A stretch of 64,000 nt of DNA from Paracoccaceae bacterium (lineage in GTDB: Bacteria > Pseudomonadota > Alphaproteobacteria > Rhodobacterales > Rhodobacteraceae), in NCBI GenBank assembly GCA_947504705.1, contig CANNIA010000014.1:1-64000 (forward strand), given 5' to 3'. The translations under genes and the position numbers were made by a program. Below, one piece after another: positions 36,249 to 45,858 of this stretch. Each line of letters opens with the position of its first letter. The first letter of the stretch is position 1. The notes beneath the pieces are model-generated. The model made no database searches, was not told where the DNA came from, and worked only from the letters and a program-made list of their open reading frames with translations.

Positions 36249-37763
36249 TTACCAGACCTGCTGGCCATTGGCGAAGAACCCGCCATCCTTGAACTCCAGC
36301 TCGGACACCAGCTCATCCGCCCCGGCACCGGGACGCGCATACATGGCAAGCACCATCCGGAAGCCCATCGCATCGTCGTCCGTCAGGATGCCCATTGCGA
36401 TCAGATTGTCGATCAGGGCCTGCACGCCCTTGATGTTGACCGTGACCTTCCCCGTCGGCTTTGGCGCGCCGCCATAGGTGACGGTATCGCTGTTGTCGAA
36501 GGTCAGCCCGCCATTCGCCGTCACATCCGCCCCGGCCGCCTTGGCCTGCAGCAGGGTCAGGTCCAGCGAGTCCAGCTCACCCGGCAAATCGACCGACTCA
36601 ATGTCAAAGCTTGGATCAGTAATGTCCTGATACCAGCGGCCCATGCCCTTTACATCGACCACAAAGGTCACCGGATCGCGCGACAGCGAGCCTACCGGGT
36701 CGAACAGGCCCCAGATATCCTCAGACGTGGTCAGGTCGACGAATTTGGTCAGATAGGAAAAGGCCTGCGGCTCATCCGACTTCGACACCGGCATCATGAC
36801 GTTGAAGGCGAATTCGCCCAAGCCAACCTCGACCTGCGGGAAGGGGATTTCGGGGCCGGAAACCACCAGCTTCATCCCGGCAAGCCCAACACCATAGGTC
36901 AGGCTTTCCTTGTTCAGCGCCAGGTTCATGCTGCCATCCGTTGCATCCAGCGAGACCTTGGTCGGGCCGGTCGCGTCAACTGCGTCGACCGAGAACGACA
37001 TCGCGCCAAAGCCAAGCGCCATGTCCATGGTGAAGCCGCTGTTCAGCGCAACGGCCATGTTTTCCATCACGTCCGGGCCAAGCACGTTGCCCTTCATGGT
37101 CATCGTCACATCGGCCAAGGACAGCGTGCCCGTTCCCTTGCCCGAGGTTTCGGGATCCTCCCCCTCGATGTTCAGCGCCAAAGACTTCACCGAAAACGCG
37201 GTGTCGAGCGCGGTCTTGTCGCCCTCGCGATGCACCACGTATTTCCCCGAGGCTTCGGTCATTGTCACTTCGGCCTTGGTGTCCAGCACCTTGCCGGAGG
37301 CGTCGGTCACTTCGTCCAGCTTGATCGAGCCGGTCGGCGCGGTGAAATCGTAATTGGTGTCGGTGACACTGCCGCTGGCGATGATCGTCATCCCCGGCTG
37401 CGAAATCGTCAGCTTCATCGACCCCGGGCCAGTCCCGTCCGCTTCGGGCGGGAAAGCCATGTTCATCGGATAGCTTTCGGGCATCAGGACGGTAACCGTC
37501 CCATCGCCATTGTCCTTGAACGATAGCGTGTCGAAGGAAACCGAGGCACTGCCGCCCATCGGGTCCTTGGTGATGATCAGGATATCGGTCACATCCAGCG
37601 TGTCGCCGGTCCGGGCCGAGCCGCCAACAGTCAGCTCTTGCCCGGTGCTGGTCGACATCGCCTGCCAGTTTTCCCAAACTTCCTCGGGCGTCACATCGGC
37701 AAAAGCCGCCGAGATGGGCAGGAAAGCGAAGATCGCCGTCGTAAGCAGGGCGTTGCGGGACAT
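36249..37763 (-). CDS. DUF2125 family periplasmic protein
   Basis: A 504-residue protein with a cleavable signal peptide (SRNALLTTAIFAFLPISAAFA, cut before DVTPEE). The remainder is rich in beta-strand-like repeats with Asp/Gly turns, such as DTLDVTDILIITKDPM and LSLADVTMTMKGNVL. It matches DUF2125 of Rhodobacteraceae, function unknown; the fold may be lipid- or outer-membrane-related, but that is speculative. ATG 37763 is chosen for the signal peptide; the frame stays open upstream into the divergent hydratase gene. It is single. Confidence 0.82.
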   Translation of the reverse strand: MSRNALLTTAIFAFLPISAAFADVTPEEVWENWQAMSTSTGQELTVGGSARTGDTLDVTDILIITKDPMGGSASVSFDTLSFKDNGDGTVTVLMPESYPMNMAFPPEADGTGPGSMKLTISQPGMTIIASGSVTDTNYDFTAPTGSIKLDEVTDASGKVLDTKAEVTMTEASGKYVVHREGDKTALDTAFSVKSLALNIEGEDPETSGKGTGTLSLADVTMTMKGNVLGPDVMENMAVALNSGFTMDMALGFGAMSFSVDAVDATGPTKVSLDATDGSMNLALNKESLTYGVGLAGMKLVVSGPEIPFPQVEVGLGEFAFNVMMPVSKSDEPQAFSYLTKFVDLTTSEDIWGLFDPVGSLSRDPVTFVVDVKGMGRWYQDITDPSFDIESVDLPGELDSLDLTLLQAKAAGADVTANGGLTFDNSDTVTYGGAPKPTGKVTVNIKGVQALIDNLIAMGILTDDDAMGFRMVLAMYARPGAGADELVSELEFKDGGFFANGQQVW

Positions 37764-37872
37764 GGGATCAGCCTTTCGGGTTGAATTCGACAGGGCATCC
37801 TTTCTATCACCGTCCCCAGCGTCAAGAGATTCCCCGTCTTGATCCGGCGAAACTTCCGTGAAGGGCAAAGCA

Positions 37873-38508
37873 ATGATCCGAACCGAACTGACAGGGGGCC
37901 TTTGCCTTTTGTGGCTGGCCCGGCCCGACAAGGCCAATGCCCTGACCGGGGCCATGCTGACCGCGATTGGCGAGGCGGTGACACAGGCCGCCCAGCAAGG
38001 CGCGAAAGCCCTGATCCTTTGCGGCGAAGGCAAGGTCTTTTCCGCCGGGGCTGACCTTGAGGAGATGAAAGCAGGGCTTGGCACCTCGCCCGCCTGGGGC
38101 GTGGCGACCGATGCCATCGCGCGCTTTCCCGGCCTGACCATCGCCGCCTTGAACGGCACGCTGACGGGTGGGGCGATGGGTCTTGCCCTCGCCTGCGATT
38201 TGCGGATCGGGGTACCCACCGCCCAGTTCTTTTACCCCGTCATGCGGCTTGGCTATCTGCCGCAGCCGCCCGATCCCGGCCGCCTTGCCGCCCTTGTCGG
38301 CCCATCGCGGGCCAAGATGATCCTTCTGGCCGGTCAGCGCATCGGGGCCGAAGAGGCGTTGGCCTGGGGTCTGATCGACCGCATCGTCCCCGCAGAATCC
38401 CTTATGGAGACCGCCAAAGCCCTTGCCGCCGACGCCCTGAACGCCGATCAATCGCATGTCACCGCCCTTAAGCGCATGACCATGGGGGCCGGAACGGGGG
38501 AAATATGA
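37873..38508 (+). CDS. Enoyl-CoA hydratase/isomerase family protein
   Basis: A 211-residue crotonase-fold protein, shorter than the usual 255-265. It has the N-terminal WLARPDKANALTGAM, the oxyanion-hole block GKVFSAGADLEEM, GGAMGLALACDLRIG and the C-terminal LLAGQRIGAEEALAWGLID. The substrate is unknown. ATG 37873 follows GAAGGG; GTG 37858 would be a longer alternative. It overlaps the agmatinase gene by ATGA, so the two are co-translated although the chemistry gives no obvious link. Confidence 0.88.
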   Translation: MIRTELTGGLCLLWLARPDKANALTGAMLTAIGEAVTQAAQQGAKALILCGEGKVFSAGADLEEMKAGLGTSPAWGVATDAIARFPGLTIAALNGTLTGGAMGLALACDLRIGVPTAQFFYPVMRLGYLPQPPDPGRLAALVGPSRAKMILLAGQRIGAEEALAWGLIDRIVPAESLMETAKALAADALNADQSHVTALKRMTMGAGTGEI

Positions 38509-39452
38509 GCAACGGATACGACAGCGGACGCCTGAACCTGCCCTTCGTCGGGATCTCGACTTTCGGCAAGAACCCCTATGAACCCGACTGGTCCAAGATC
38601 GACGCCGATTTCGCCGTCATGGGCGCGCCCTTCGACTTTGGCACCCAATGGCGCGCGGGCGCCCGCTTTGGGCCGCGCGGCATTCGTGAGGCGTCGACCC
38701 TGTTCTCCTTCGGCCATGGCGGGGCCTACGACCACGAAGATGACGTGACCTATCTGCAAGGCGTGCGCATCGTGGATATCGGCGATGCCGACATTGTCCA
38801 CACCGACACCGAAACCAGCCACGCCAATATCGAAAAGGGCGTGCGTGCCATTTTGGCCGCCGGAGCCATCCCCGTGGTGCTGGGCGGCGACCATTCTATC
38901 AACATCCCCTGCATCCGCGCCTTTGGAGGCCGCCCGTTGCATATCGTGCAGATCGACGCCCATCTTGATTTCGTCGATGTCCGCCATGGCGTCCGCCACG
39001 GCCACGGCAACCCGATGCGCCGCGCGGCGGAACAGGACCATGTGAAAGGCCTAAGCCAACTGGGCATCCGCAACGTCAGCTCCACCTCGAAGGAGGGCTA
39101 CGACGACGCCCGCGCGATGGGGTCCGACATCCTCTCCGTCCGTCAGGTCCGCAAACTGGGGGTCGAGGCGGTTCTGGCTCGCATCCCCAAGGGCGTCGAT
39201 TACTACCTGACCATCGACATCGACGGCTTTGATCCCTCCATCGCCCCCGGCACCGGCACGCCTTCGCATGGCGGGTTCCTGTATTACGAGGTGCTTGAGC
39301 TGATCGACGGTCTCACCAAACAGGGCCGTATCGTCGGCATCGATCTGGTTGAGGTTGCCCCCGACTATGACCACACTGGCACCACCACGATCCTTGCGGC
39401 CCAGATCCTGCTCAACACCATCGGGCGCATCGCCCACAATGCGAAGGCTTAA
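38505..39452 (+). CDS. speB: Agmatinase/ureohydrolase family enzyme
   Basis: A 315-residue dinuclear manganese ureohydrolase. The ligands sit in GGDHS (127-131), DAHLD (151-155) and the late DIDGFDPSIAPGTGTP (about 238-253). Closest by motif are agmatinases, which convert agmatine to putrescine and urea; related members act on guanidinobutyrate, guanidinopropionate or similar compounds, so the substrate is not certain. No arginine decarboxylase gene is adjacent. It follows the hydratase gene (4-bp overlap) and precedes mscS by 3 bp. Confidence 0.85.
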   Translation: MSNGYDSGRLNLPFVGISTFGKNPYEPDWSKIDADFAVMGAPFDFGTQWRAGARFGPRGIREASTLFSFGHGGAYDHEDDVTYLQGVRIVDIGDADIVHTDTETSHANIEKGVRAILAAGAIPVVLGGDHSINIPCIRAFGGRPLHIVQIDAHLDFVDVRHGVRHGHGNPMRRAAEQDHVKGLSQLGIRNVSSTSKEGYDDARAMGSDILSVRQVRKLGVEAVLARIPKGVDYYLTIDIDGFDPSIAPGTGTPSHGGFLYYEVLELIDGLTKQGRIVGIDLVEVAPDYDHTGTTTILAAQILLNTIGRIAHNAKA

Positions 39453-39455
39453 GCC

Positions 39456-40745
39456 GTGGAGAAACTGCAGGGCTGGCTGAAGGACGCCACCGACATCGCC
39501 CTTGGCTGGCTGGCTTCGCCCGCCGCGCTGTCGCAGTTTGCGCTGCTGATCGTCGCCTATTTCGCCGCGCGGTATCTGGCCCAACGCTTTGCGCCCGTGG
39601 TCGAACGCACCCTGACGCCGAAACCCGAGGCGACGCATATCATCGCCCGCCTCCGCCGCTTTGCCCTGCAATTCCTGCCGCTTCTTTTGCCGCTACTCGC
39701 CTATGCCCTGACCGCTGTGGGTGAAGGCCTGACCCGTTCCGTCTTCGGCTCGGGCGAGGTCATCGCCTTTGGCAAGCGCGTCTTCCTTCTGCTGGCAGCG
39801 GTCGAGCTTGTCCGCAAAGTCCTGCCCCCCGGTTTCCTGAAACTGATGGGCCGCTATGTGTTGCTGCCCTTCATGGCGCTGCATGCCTTGGGCTTTCTTG
39901 ACGACGCGATGGCCCGGCTGGACGCGGCCCAAGTCAACCTTGGCAATATCCAATTCACGGTCCTGTCGCTGATCCGCGGCGCGATTGCCGGGGCGCTCTT
40001 GTTCTGGCTCGGCTCATGGTCGAACCGACAGACGACCGGCTATATAAAGGCGCAGCCCGAACTGCGCCCCGCCACCCGCGAACTGGCGATCAAGGCGACC
40101 GAGGTCGTGATCTTCGGCGCGGCCTTCCTTCTGCTCATGTCGATCATGGGCATCGACCTGACCGCCGTCGCCGTGCTGGGCGGTGCGCTTGGTGTCGGTA
40201 TCGGCCTTGGTCTGCAACAGATCGCCGCGAACTTCGTTTCCGGCATCATCCTGCTGCTAGAAGGCCAAACCACCGTCGGCGACTATGTCGAACTGGACGG
40301 CGGCGAAAAGGGCACCATCGTCAAGATGACCGCCCGCGCCTGCGTGCTGGAGACCTTTGACGGCAAGTGGATCGTCGTTCCGAACGAACATTTCATCACC
40401 ACACGGGTGGTCAACTACTCCGACCAAGGCAGTGCCAACCGGTATGAGGCGCTGTTTTCCGTCAGCTATGAAACCGACATCAACACCGTCCCCGCCATTG
40501 TCGAAGCCGCCGTTGCGAAACTGCCTTTCGTGCTGACAGACCCCGACGGCCCCGACTGCGAATTGCGCGCCTTTGGCGAGAGTAGCGTCGATTTCGCCGT
40601 CGAATACTGGGTCGCGGGCATTGATGACGGCAAGAACAAATACGGCTCTCCGGTCCTGTTCGCCGTCTGGAACGCGCTGAAGAATGCCGGGATCGAAATG
40701 CCCTACCCCCGCCGCGTGGTGGAACTGCGGAACCCAGCCCCGTGA
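39456..40745 (+). CDS. MscS-family mechanosensitive channel
   Basis: A 429-residue inner-membrane protein with about five helices. The pore-lining helix region is AVLGGALGVGIGLGLQQIAANFVSG, reported here as the segment around residues 240-264, followed by the beta domain (GDYVELDGGEKGTIVKM) and PNEHFITTRVVNYS. It relieves turgor on hypo-osmotic shock. GTG 39456 is taken as start, 3 bp after the agmatinase stop. It overlaps the flavoprotein gene by GTGA. Confidence 0.9.
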   Translation: MEKLQGWLKDATDIALGWLASPAALSQFALLIVAYFAARYLAQRFAPVVERTLTPKPEATHIIARLRRFALQFLPLLLPLLAYALTAVGEGLTRSVFGSGEVIAFGKRVFLLLAAVELVRKVLPPGFLKLMGRYVLLPFMALHALGFLDDAMARLDAAQVNLGNIQFTVLSLIRGAIAGALLFWLGSWSNRQTTGYIKAQPELRPATRELAIKATEVVIFGAAFLLLMSIMGIDLTAVAVLGGALGVGIGLGLQQIAANFVSGIILLLEGQTTVGDYVELDGGEKGTIVKMTARACVLETFDGKWIVVPNEHFITTRVVNYSDQGSANRYEALFSVSYETDINTVPAIVEAAVAKLPFVLTDPDGPDCELRAFGESSVDFAVEYWVAGIDDGKNKYGSPVLFAVWNALKNAGIEMPYPRRVVELRNPAP

Positions 40746-41896
40746 GCTACGCGCTTGTCATCGGCGCGGGGCCTGCCGGGCTGATGGCGGCGGAAGAGCT
40801 GGCAAAGGCCGGGGTCAAAGTCGTGATCTGCGAAGCCAAGCCTTCCATTGGCCGCAAATTCCTGATGGCCGGGAAATCCGGGCTGAATGTGACCAAGGAC
40901 GAGGAGCTTGACGCCTTCGCCGCGCAGTACGACACCCCGGCCTTGCGCCCCATGCTGTCAGACTTCGGCCCACGAGAGGTCCGCATCTGGTGCCGTGCCC
41001 TTGGGCAAGAGGTGTTCACCGGCTCCTCCGGTCGGGTCTTTCCGATGGCGATGAAAGCCTCCCCCCTCCTCCGCGCATGGGCGGAACGGCTGGCTGGGCT
41101 AGGATGCGAAATTCGCACAAGGTGGCGCTGGACGGGATTTGACGGCCCCGGATTTCGCTTCGACACCCCCACCGGCGTTCAGGTCCTGACGCCCTCGGTC
41201 ACTGTGCTGGCGCTGGGCGGGGCAAGTTGGCAGCGCTTGGGGTCCGATGCCGCATGGGTGCCGTGGTTGGCCGCCAAAGGCGTCGGCATCGCTCCGTGGA
41301 AACCCGCCAACATGGGGTTCCGGGTGGACTGGTCGCCGAAAATGGCCCCTTTCTTCGGCCAACCAGTCAAGGGCGTGACCTTGATCGTGGGTGACCGCCG
41401 CGAACGGGGTGAGTTCGTGATTTCCGCCAAGGGGTTGGAGGGCGGCGGCATCTATGCTGTCAGCCGCGCCCTGCGCGATGGGGCGACGTTGTCGCTGGAC
41501 CTGCTTCCCACCCTCTCGGAATCGGAGATCGCCGCCCGCCTTGCCCGCATGAAGCCCGGCGAAAGCACCGCAAACCGTTTGCGCAAGCTTGGCCTCGACA
41601 AGGTCCAAACCGCGCTGATGATGGAATTCGCCCGCGCCGACCCCTTCAACCAGCTCAACTGCCTTCGAATTCCGCTGTCCGGCCCCCGCCCGCTGGACGA
41701 AGCGATCTCGGTCGCGGGCGGCATCGAATGGGCCTCGGTCACCGACGGTCTTGAACTCAAGGCCCTTCCCCGCACCTTCGTCGCTGGCGAAATGCTGGAT
41801 TGGGAGGCCCCGACCGGCGGCTATCTTCTCACAGCCTGCTGGGCGACCGGGCGTTGGGCGGGGCGCAATGCGGCGCGGTCATTCCTCGCCGTGTAG
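40742..41896 (+). CDS. HI0933-like FAD-dependent oxidoreductase (TIGR03862 type)
   Basis: A 384-residue flavoprotein. The Rossmann start VIGAGPAGLMAAEEL is at residues 6-20, then the family block GRKFLMAGKSGLNVTKDE, GSSGRVFPMAMKASPLL, VLALGGASWQRLGSD and the C-terminal VAGEMLDWEAPTGGYLL. Substrate unknown; homologues are annotated only as aminoacetone-oxidase-like or BaiN-like reductases. GTG 40742 overlaps mscS. Its end overlaps the convergent gene at 41879 by 18 bp. Confidence 0.9.
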   Translation: MSYALVIGAGPAGLMAAEELAKAGVKVVICEAKPSIGRKFLMAGKSGLNVTKDEELDAFAAQYDTPALRPMLSDFGPREVRIWCRALGQEVFTGSSGRVFPMAMKASPLLRAWAERLAGLGCEIRTRWRWTGFDGPGFRFDTPTGVQVLTPSVTVLALGGASWQRLGSDAAWVPWLAAKGVGIAPWKPANMGFRVDWSPKMAPFFGQPVKGVTLIVGDRRERGEFVISAKGLEGGGIYAVSRALRDGATLSLDLLPTLSESEIAARLARMKPGESTANRLRKLGLDKVQTALMMEFARADPFNQLNCLRIPLSGPRPLDEAISVAGGIEWASVTDGLELKALPRTFVAGEMLDWEAPTGGYLLTACWATGRWAGRNAARSFLAV

Positions 41897-42325
41897 CGCG
41901 CGAAACCAGGGCAAGACCTGCTCGTTCAGGATCTCGACCACCTGATCCAGACTGGCTGGGCCAGCAAGCACGTCCAGAAAGGCCAATTTCCCCGGGTCCG
42001 CGGTCACTTCTTCAAAGAAGTGCGCCAGCGTCACGTCGTCACCGCCCGGCCAATCAGGATGGTCCGGCGCCTCACCCTCTGGCGTGACAAAGCGCAGGAT
42101 GATCTGCACATCCCAGCCATAGCGGCTGCGCTGGAGGTGCAGTGCGGATTTGCCTTGCGCCGAAGCCCGGCTCCAGGTCGATCCTTTCAGGACAAACTCC
42201 TCGGCGGCCAGAGCCCGATCTAGGGTCGCAACGATTAGCGCATGGGCTTCTTCCCGCAGCGCCGGAAAGGCCGGATCATTCGCCGCCTGATGCTGTCGGA
42301 AGGAAACCTCGTCATCCTCCGACAT
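41879..42325 (-). CDS. Uncharacterised protein (DUF4304-like)
   Basis: A 148-residue cytosolic protein. The segment LHLQRSRYGWDVQIILRF, preceded by an EEFVLKGSTWSR stretch, resembles DUF4304-type proteins, but the match is by eye and tentative. The C-terminus is acidic (LPWFRALHGEE). ATG 42325 lies 10 bp after the pheS stop, suggesting co-transcription with pheS; longer in-frame starts would lie inside pheS. Function unknown. Confidence 0.65.
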   Translation of the reverse strand: MSEDDEVSFRQHQAANDPAFPALREEAHALIVATLDRALAAEEFVLKGSTWSRASAQGKSALHLQRSRYGWDVQIILRFVTPEGEAPDHPDWPGGDDVTLAHFFEEVTADPGKLAFLDVLAGPASLDQVVEILNEQVLPWFRALHGEE

Positions 42326-42335
42326 CACCACCCCC

Positions 42336-43418
42336 TTACGCCGAAAGCCCGCCAGCAAGATCCGGCACGTCCAGTGCGCTGAACCCATAGTGGCGCAGCC
42401 AACGCAGATCGGCCTCGAAGAACGCCCGCAGGTCGGGGATGCCGTATTTCAGCATCGCGATCCGGTCGATCCCCATGCCAAAGGCAAAGCCCTGCCATTG
42501 CTCCGGATCAACCCCGGCGGCTTTCAGCACCTTGGGATGCACCATGCCCGAGCCGAGGATCTCCATCCACTTGTCGCCTTCGCCAATCTTCAGCTGACCG
42601 CCGACGTTGGAATAGCGGATGTCGACCTCCGCCGAAGGCTCGGTGAACGGGAAATGCGAGGCGCGGAAGCGAAGCTCCACCTTGTCGACCTCAAAGAACG
42701 CCCGGCAGAATTCTTCCAGCGTCCATTTCAGGTTCGCCATGCTAATGGCCCGATCAATCGCCAGCCCCTCAACTTGATGGAACATCGGCGTATGGGTTTG
42801 GTCCATGTCCATCCGGTAGACGCGCCCCGGAGCAATCACTCGGATCGGCGCGCCCAAGTCCATCAGCGCGCGGATTTGCACTGGCGAGGTATGGGTCCTC
42901 AACACGTGCGGCGGGCGACTGTCACCCTCGGCTCGGTGCATGAAGAACGTGTCATGCTCCTGCCGCGCGGGGTGTTCCGGCGGGATGTTCAGCGCGTCGA
43001 AATTGTACCAGTCACTTTCGACCTGCGGCCCCTCGGCCACCGAAAACCCCATGTCGGCGAAAATCGCCGTCAGTTCTTCCATCACCTGGCTGACCGGATG
43101 GATCGTTCCACGTGGCCGAGGCCGCCCCGGCAAAGTCACGTCCAGCCATTCCGCCTTCAGACGTTCATCCAGCGCCGCATCGCCCAGCGCCACCTTCCGC
43201 GCCCGCAAGGCCGCGTCGATCTCGTCCTTCAGCGCGTTCAAACCGGCCCCTGCCGCCTTGCGCGCATCGGGCTCCATCTTGCCCAAGGTCGCCATCAGGG
43301 CCGAAATCTCGCCCTTCTTGCCCAGCGCACCGACGCGGACGTCTTCCAGCCCCGCCTCATCAGCGGCACCCGCGACGGCGGCAAGGTATTTTGCCTTAAG
43401 GCTGTCGATCCCGTCCAT
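42336..43418 (-). CDS. pheS: Phenylalanyl-tRNA synthetase alpha subunit
   Basis: A 360-residue class II synthetase subunit of normal length. The N-terminal coiled coil is followed by the catalytic domain with [32 protein letters not shown], the motif-2 region [20 protein letters not shown], and the motif-3 block [11 protein letters not shown] near the C-terminus. It charges tRNA-Phe as (alpha-beta)2 with PheT. pheT is not directly downstream as it is in most bacteria; instead a small uncharacterised gene follows 10 bp on. Confidence 0.97.
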   Translation of the reverse strand: MDGIDSLKAKYLAAVAGAADEAGLEDVRVGALGKKGEISALMATLGKMEPDARKAAGAGLNALKDEIDAALRARKVALGDAALDERLKAEWLDVTLPGRPRPRGTIHPVSQVMEELTAIFADMGFSVAEGPQVESDWYNFDALNIPPEHPARQEHDTFFMHRAEGDSRPPHVLRTHTSPVQIRALMDLGAPIRVIAPGRVYRMDMDQTHTPMFHQVEGLAIDRAISMANLKWTLEEFCRAFFEVDKVELRFRASHFPFTEPSAEVDIRYSNVGGQLKIGEGDKWMEILGSGMVHPKVLKAAGVDPEQWQGFAFGMGIDRIAMLKYGIPDLRAFFEADLRWLRHYGFSALDVPDLAGGLSA

Positions 43419-43478
43419 ATCCGTCTCCTGAAACCCGCCTTCTGCTAACGGGGAAGGCCCCGCGATGCAAGATCGGCC

Positions 43479-44195
43479 TTAGAAGATCGACCGCCGCCCC
43501 CGGATCTCCAGCATCCGGCGCGACCCTGCGGTCTGCCCGTTGGTCGAGGTGATCGCGATGGGCGGCTCTTTCAACCGCTTCTCGATCACCACCATCGAAT
43601 CGTGGAACCGTATCCCGCCGATTTCCCGCGCCATCGGGTGCAGGGGGAATCCCGCGTCATCCTCGGTATACCAGCTGTGCATCCGGTCGATCAGGTCCTT
43701 GGTGAATTCGATGAAGCTTTTCGCCTCGCGGAACCCGCCACCAAAGCCCGGCCAATAGCTGGTGTGGGTGTCTTCCACGATATAAAGCCCCCGATCCTTC
43801 AGCTTTGGCCAAAGCTCGCGAAAGCTGGTGATCTGCTGGTGCATCTTGTGGCCGCCATCATCCACGATCAGATCAAACGGCCCATGATCTGCGCCGATCT
43901 TCCGCAGAAACACCGGATCCGACTGATCACCGATTTCAACCCTTGTGCCCGGAAGCTCCAACGCCCGGCAAGCTGGGTCGATGTCCAGAAAGGTCAGCCG
44001 CGAGTCCTTGCCAAAGAACCCTTGCCACATCGGCATCGACCCGCCTTTGTAGATACCGATTTCCAGGAAATTCAGGTCGCGGCCCTGCCAGGGAGCAAGC
44101 AGCTCGTCAAAAAGCTCAAGATAATGCTGCATCTTGAACAGGGCGCGGTCGCCCGTCTTCGCCGGGTAGTCGCGGAAATATCGGGTGTCGGTCAT
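43479..44195 (-). CDS. Class I SAM-dependent methyltransferase (CmcI/TylF-like)
   Basis: A 238-residue protein with a Rossmann-like fold: NFLEIGIYKGGSMPMW (SAM-binding loop), TFLDIDPACRAL, FDLIVDDGGHKMHQQ with the acidic metal-binding pair, LKDRGLYIVEDTHTSYW. These are features of the CmcI/TylF group that methylate sugars or antibiotics in natural product or polysaccharide synthesis. The target is unknown. ATG 44195 gives the family N-terminus; an upstream Met at 44225 is possible. It is a single gene. Confidence 0.8.
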   Translation of the reverse strand: MTDTRYFRDYPAKTGDRALFKMQHYLELFDELLAPWQGRDLNFLEIGIYKGGSMPMWQGFFGKDSRLTFLDIDPACRALELPGTRVEIGDQSDPVFLRKIGADHGPFDLIVDDGGHKMHQQITSFRELWPKLKDRGLYIVEDTHTSYWPGFGGGFREAKSFIEFTKDLIDRMHSWYTEDDAGFPLHPMAREIGGIRFHDSMVVIEKRLKEPPIAITSTNGQTAGSRRMLEIRGRRSIF

Positions 44196-44362
44196 CGGCC
44201 CTGCTCGTCGGAACGGTCCAGTCACCTTCCCCGGTATTCCCGACCGGGTCCAGCGCGATCATCAGCCTTGGCGCCGGTTGCATCCGCCGCCATCCTCCGG
44301 CAGCTTGGTGGGGGCATGAGGCTTTCAGGTTTGGGCATGACTTTCGATTACTGGTCTTTGGG

Positions 44363-44866
44363 ATGATCACGCGAAGCTATCTTAAAGGCGATGCAGCGTC
44401 GGAAGCCGTCTATTCCGACTGCGAGTCCTATCGCTATCTGTTGACCCGTGCCTGGACCCCCGGCCCCAAAGCGCTGTTCATCATGCTGAACCCCTCGACC
44501 GCGACCGAGGTGCAGAACGACCCCACCGTGGAACGTTGCGAACGCCGGGCGCGGGCCTTGGGGTTCGGAGCTTTTCGGGTGACCAATATCTTCGCCTATA
44601 GGGCGACCGATCCGAAAGTCATGCGTGCGGCGGCTGATCCTGTCGGCCCGGGAAATGACGCCGCAATCCTGCAAAGCCTGACCTGGGCCGATCAAATCAT
44701 CTGCGCCTGGGGCAACCATGGCCTGCATTTTGACCGGGGCGCCAAGGTTCAGGCCCTTTTGCACTCCACCGGGCGCCCGCTTCTTCACCTTGGCCTGACG
44801 GGGCAGAACCAGCCCAAGCATCCGCTTTACATCAGCTATGACCAGAAGCCTGAACCCTGGCTTTAA
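44363..44866 (+). CDS. DUF1643 family protein
   Basis: A 167-residue soluble protein matching DUF1643 end to end: RYLLTRAWTPGPKALFIMLN, STATEVQNDPTVERCERRA, GFGAFRVTNIFAYRATDP, ADQIICAWGNHG and PLLHLGLTGQNQPKHPLYIS. The family's function is unknown. It overlaps the convergent RTX gene by 4 bp at the 3' end. Confidence 0.92.
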   Translation: MITRSYLKGDAASEAVYSDCESYRYLLTRAWTPGPKALFIMLNPSTATEVQNDPTVERCERRARALGFGAFRVTNIFAYRATDPKVMRAAADPVGPGNDAAILQSLTWADQIICAWGNHGLHFDRGAKVQALLHSTGRPLLHLGLTGQNQPKHPLYISYDQKPEPWL

Positions 44867-45858
44867 GCCGCAACCAGCCGGATATCGCTTAGATCCACTG
44901 CCCCACCCGTGACCTTGGCAATCGCAGTTCCGTCCAGAAACAGCGTGCTTGGCCCGCCATCAGGGTTGGTTTCCACGCTCAGCACCGGGTCGGGATGCAA
45001 ACCGGCGTCATAGTGGACAACAAGTTGGTCCGCCGATGGATCAAAATCCTTGATCTTTGTCAGGCCGGTTTCACCATTCGACTCATGCAGCTCGAAACGG
45101 TCCGCACCCGCGCCGCCGGTGCCATAGTCCCCTGCGCCCAGAACCAGCACATCGTTGCCAAGGCCGCCGTTCAGGAAATCGACCTGGAAATCGTCGACCT
45201 CGCCGTGCAGGCCAGAAAGCCAGTCGTCACCGTTGTTTCCGTCAACCTCGTCTGAACCAGCACCGCCAGCCAGCGAGTCGTTGCCGTCGCCCCCGGCAAG
45301 CCAGTCATTCCCGGCACCGCCGTCAAGCCGATCTTCGCCTGAACCGCCAAGCAAGCTGTCGTTGCCCAGCCCGCCATCAAGGCCGTCATCGCCGTCCGCC
45401 CCGGTCAGGGAATCGTTGCCGACCCCGCCTTGCAGGCTGTCATTCCCAAGCTGCCCGTCCAGACTATCTTGCCCATCACCACCGATGACGGCGTCGTCGC
45501 CAGAGCCGGCCCAGACCGCGTCATTCCCAGTTCCGGCGTCGATCTGGTCATCACCGTCTTGCCCGTCGATCAGGTCGTTGCCGCCTGCGCCGTCGATCTG
45601 GTCGTTCCTGTCCTGCCCTGAAATGATCTCACCAGCTTCGGTTCCAGACAGGATCTGATCTTCATCCTCGGGGTCTGGTTCGTCATCCGAGCTTGGCCCG
45701 GAATTGTCGTCATCCTCTGGGTCGGCGGGCGGAACGTTGTTATCCTCCCCCGCCTGATCCGGATTCGCGCCGTCATCTTCAGGTGAATCCGGTGGCATGA
45801 AAAGATCGGCCGCGACTCCGGCTGCAAACGCCCCGATCAAAGCCATAAGCATCAACAC
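44863..45858 (-). CDS. Membrane-anchored RTX calcium-binding repeat protein
   Basis: A 331-residue, very acidic protein. Residues 1-20 form a hydrophobic anchor or signal. Residues about 22-72 are an Asp/Glu/Pro-rich linker. Residues about 75-220 hold some 15 nonapeptide RTX units of the GGxGxDxLx type (for example GGVGNDSLTG, GGAGNDWLAG). A C-terminal region (FELHESNGETGLTKIKDFDPSADQL) is the usual type I secretion peptidase-like C-domain. RTX repeats bind Ca2+ and fold outside the cell. The N-terminal hydrophobic segment combined with RTX is less usual than a bare type I substrate. No secretion genes are adjacent. Confidence 0.85.
   Translation of the reverse strand: MLMLMALIGAFAAGVAADLFMPPDSPEDDGANPDQAGEDNNVPPADPEDDDNSGPSSDDEPDPEDEDQILSGTEAGEIISGQDRNDQIDGAGGNDLIDGQDGDDQIDAGTGNDAVWAGSGDDAVIGGDGQDSLDGQLGNDSLQGGVGNDSLTGADGDDGLDGGLGNDSLLGGSGEDRLDGGAGNDWLAGGDGNDSLAGGAGSDEVDGNNGDDWLSGLHGEVDDFQVDFLNGGLGNDVLVLGAGDYGTGGAGADRFELHESNGETGLTKIKDFDPSADQLVVHYDAGLHPDPVLSVETNPDGGPSTLFLDGTAIAKVTGGAVDLSDIRLVAA

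Noticed and set aside
42390-43448. A 352-codon plus-strand frame opposite pheS
   Set aside because: The minus strand is unambiguously PheS; the antisense translation has no motif.
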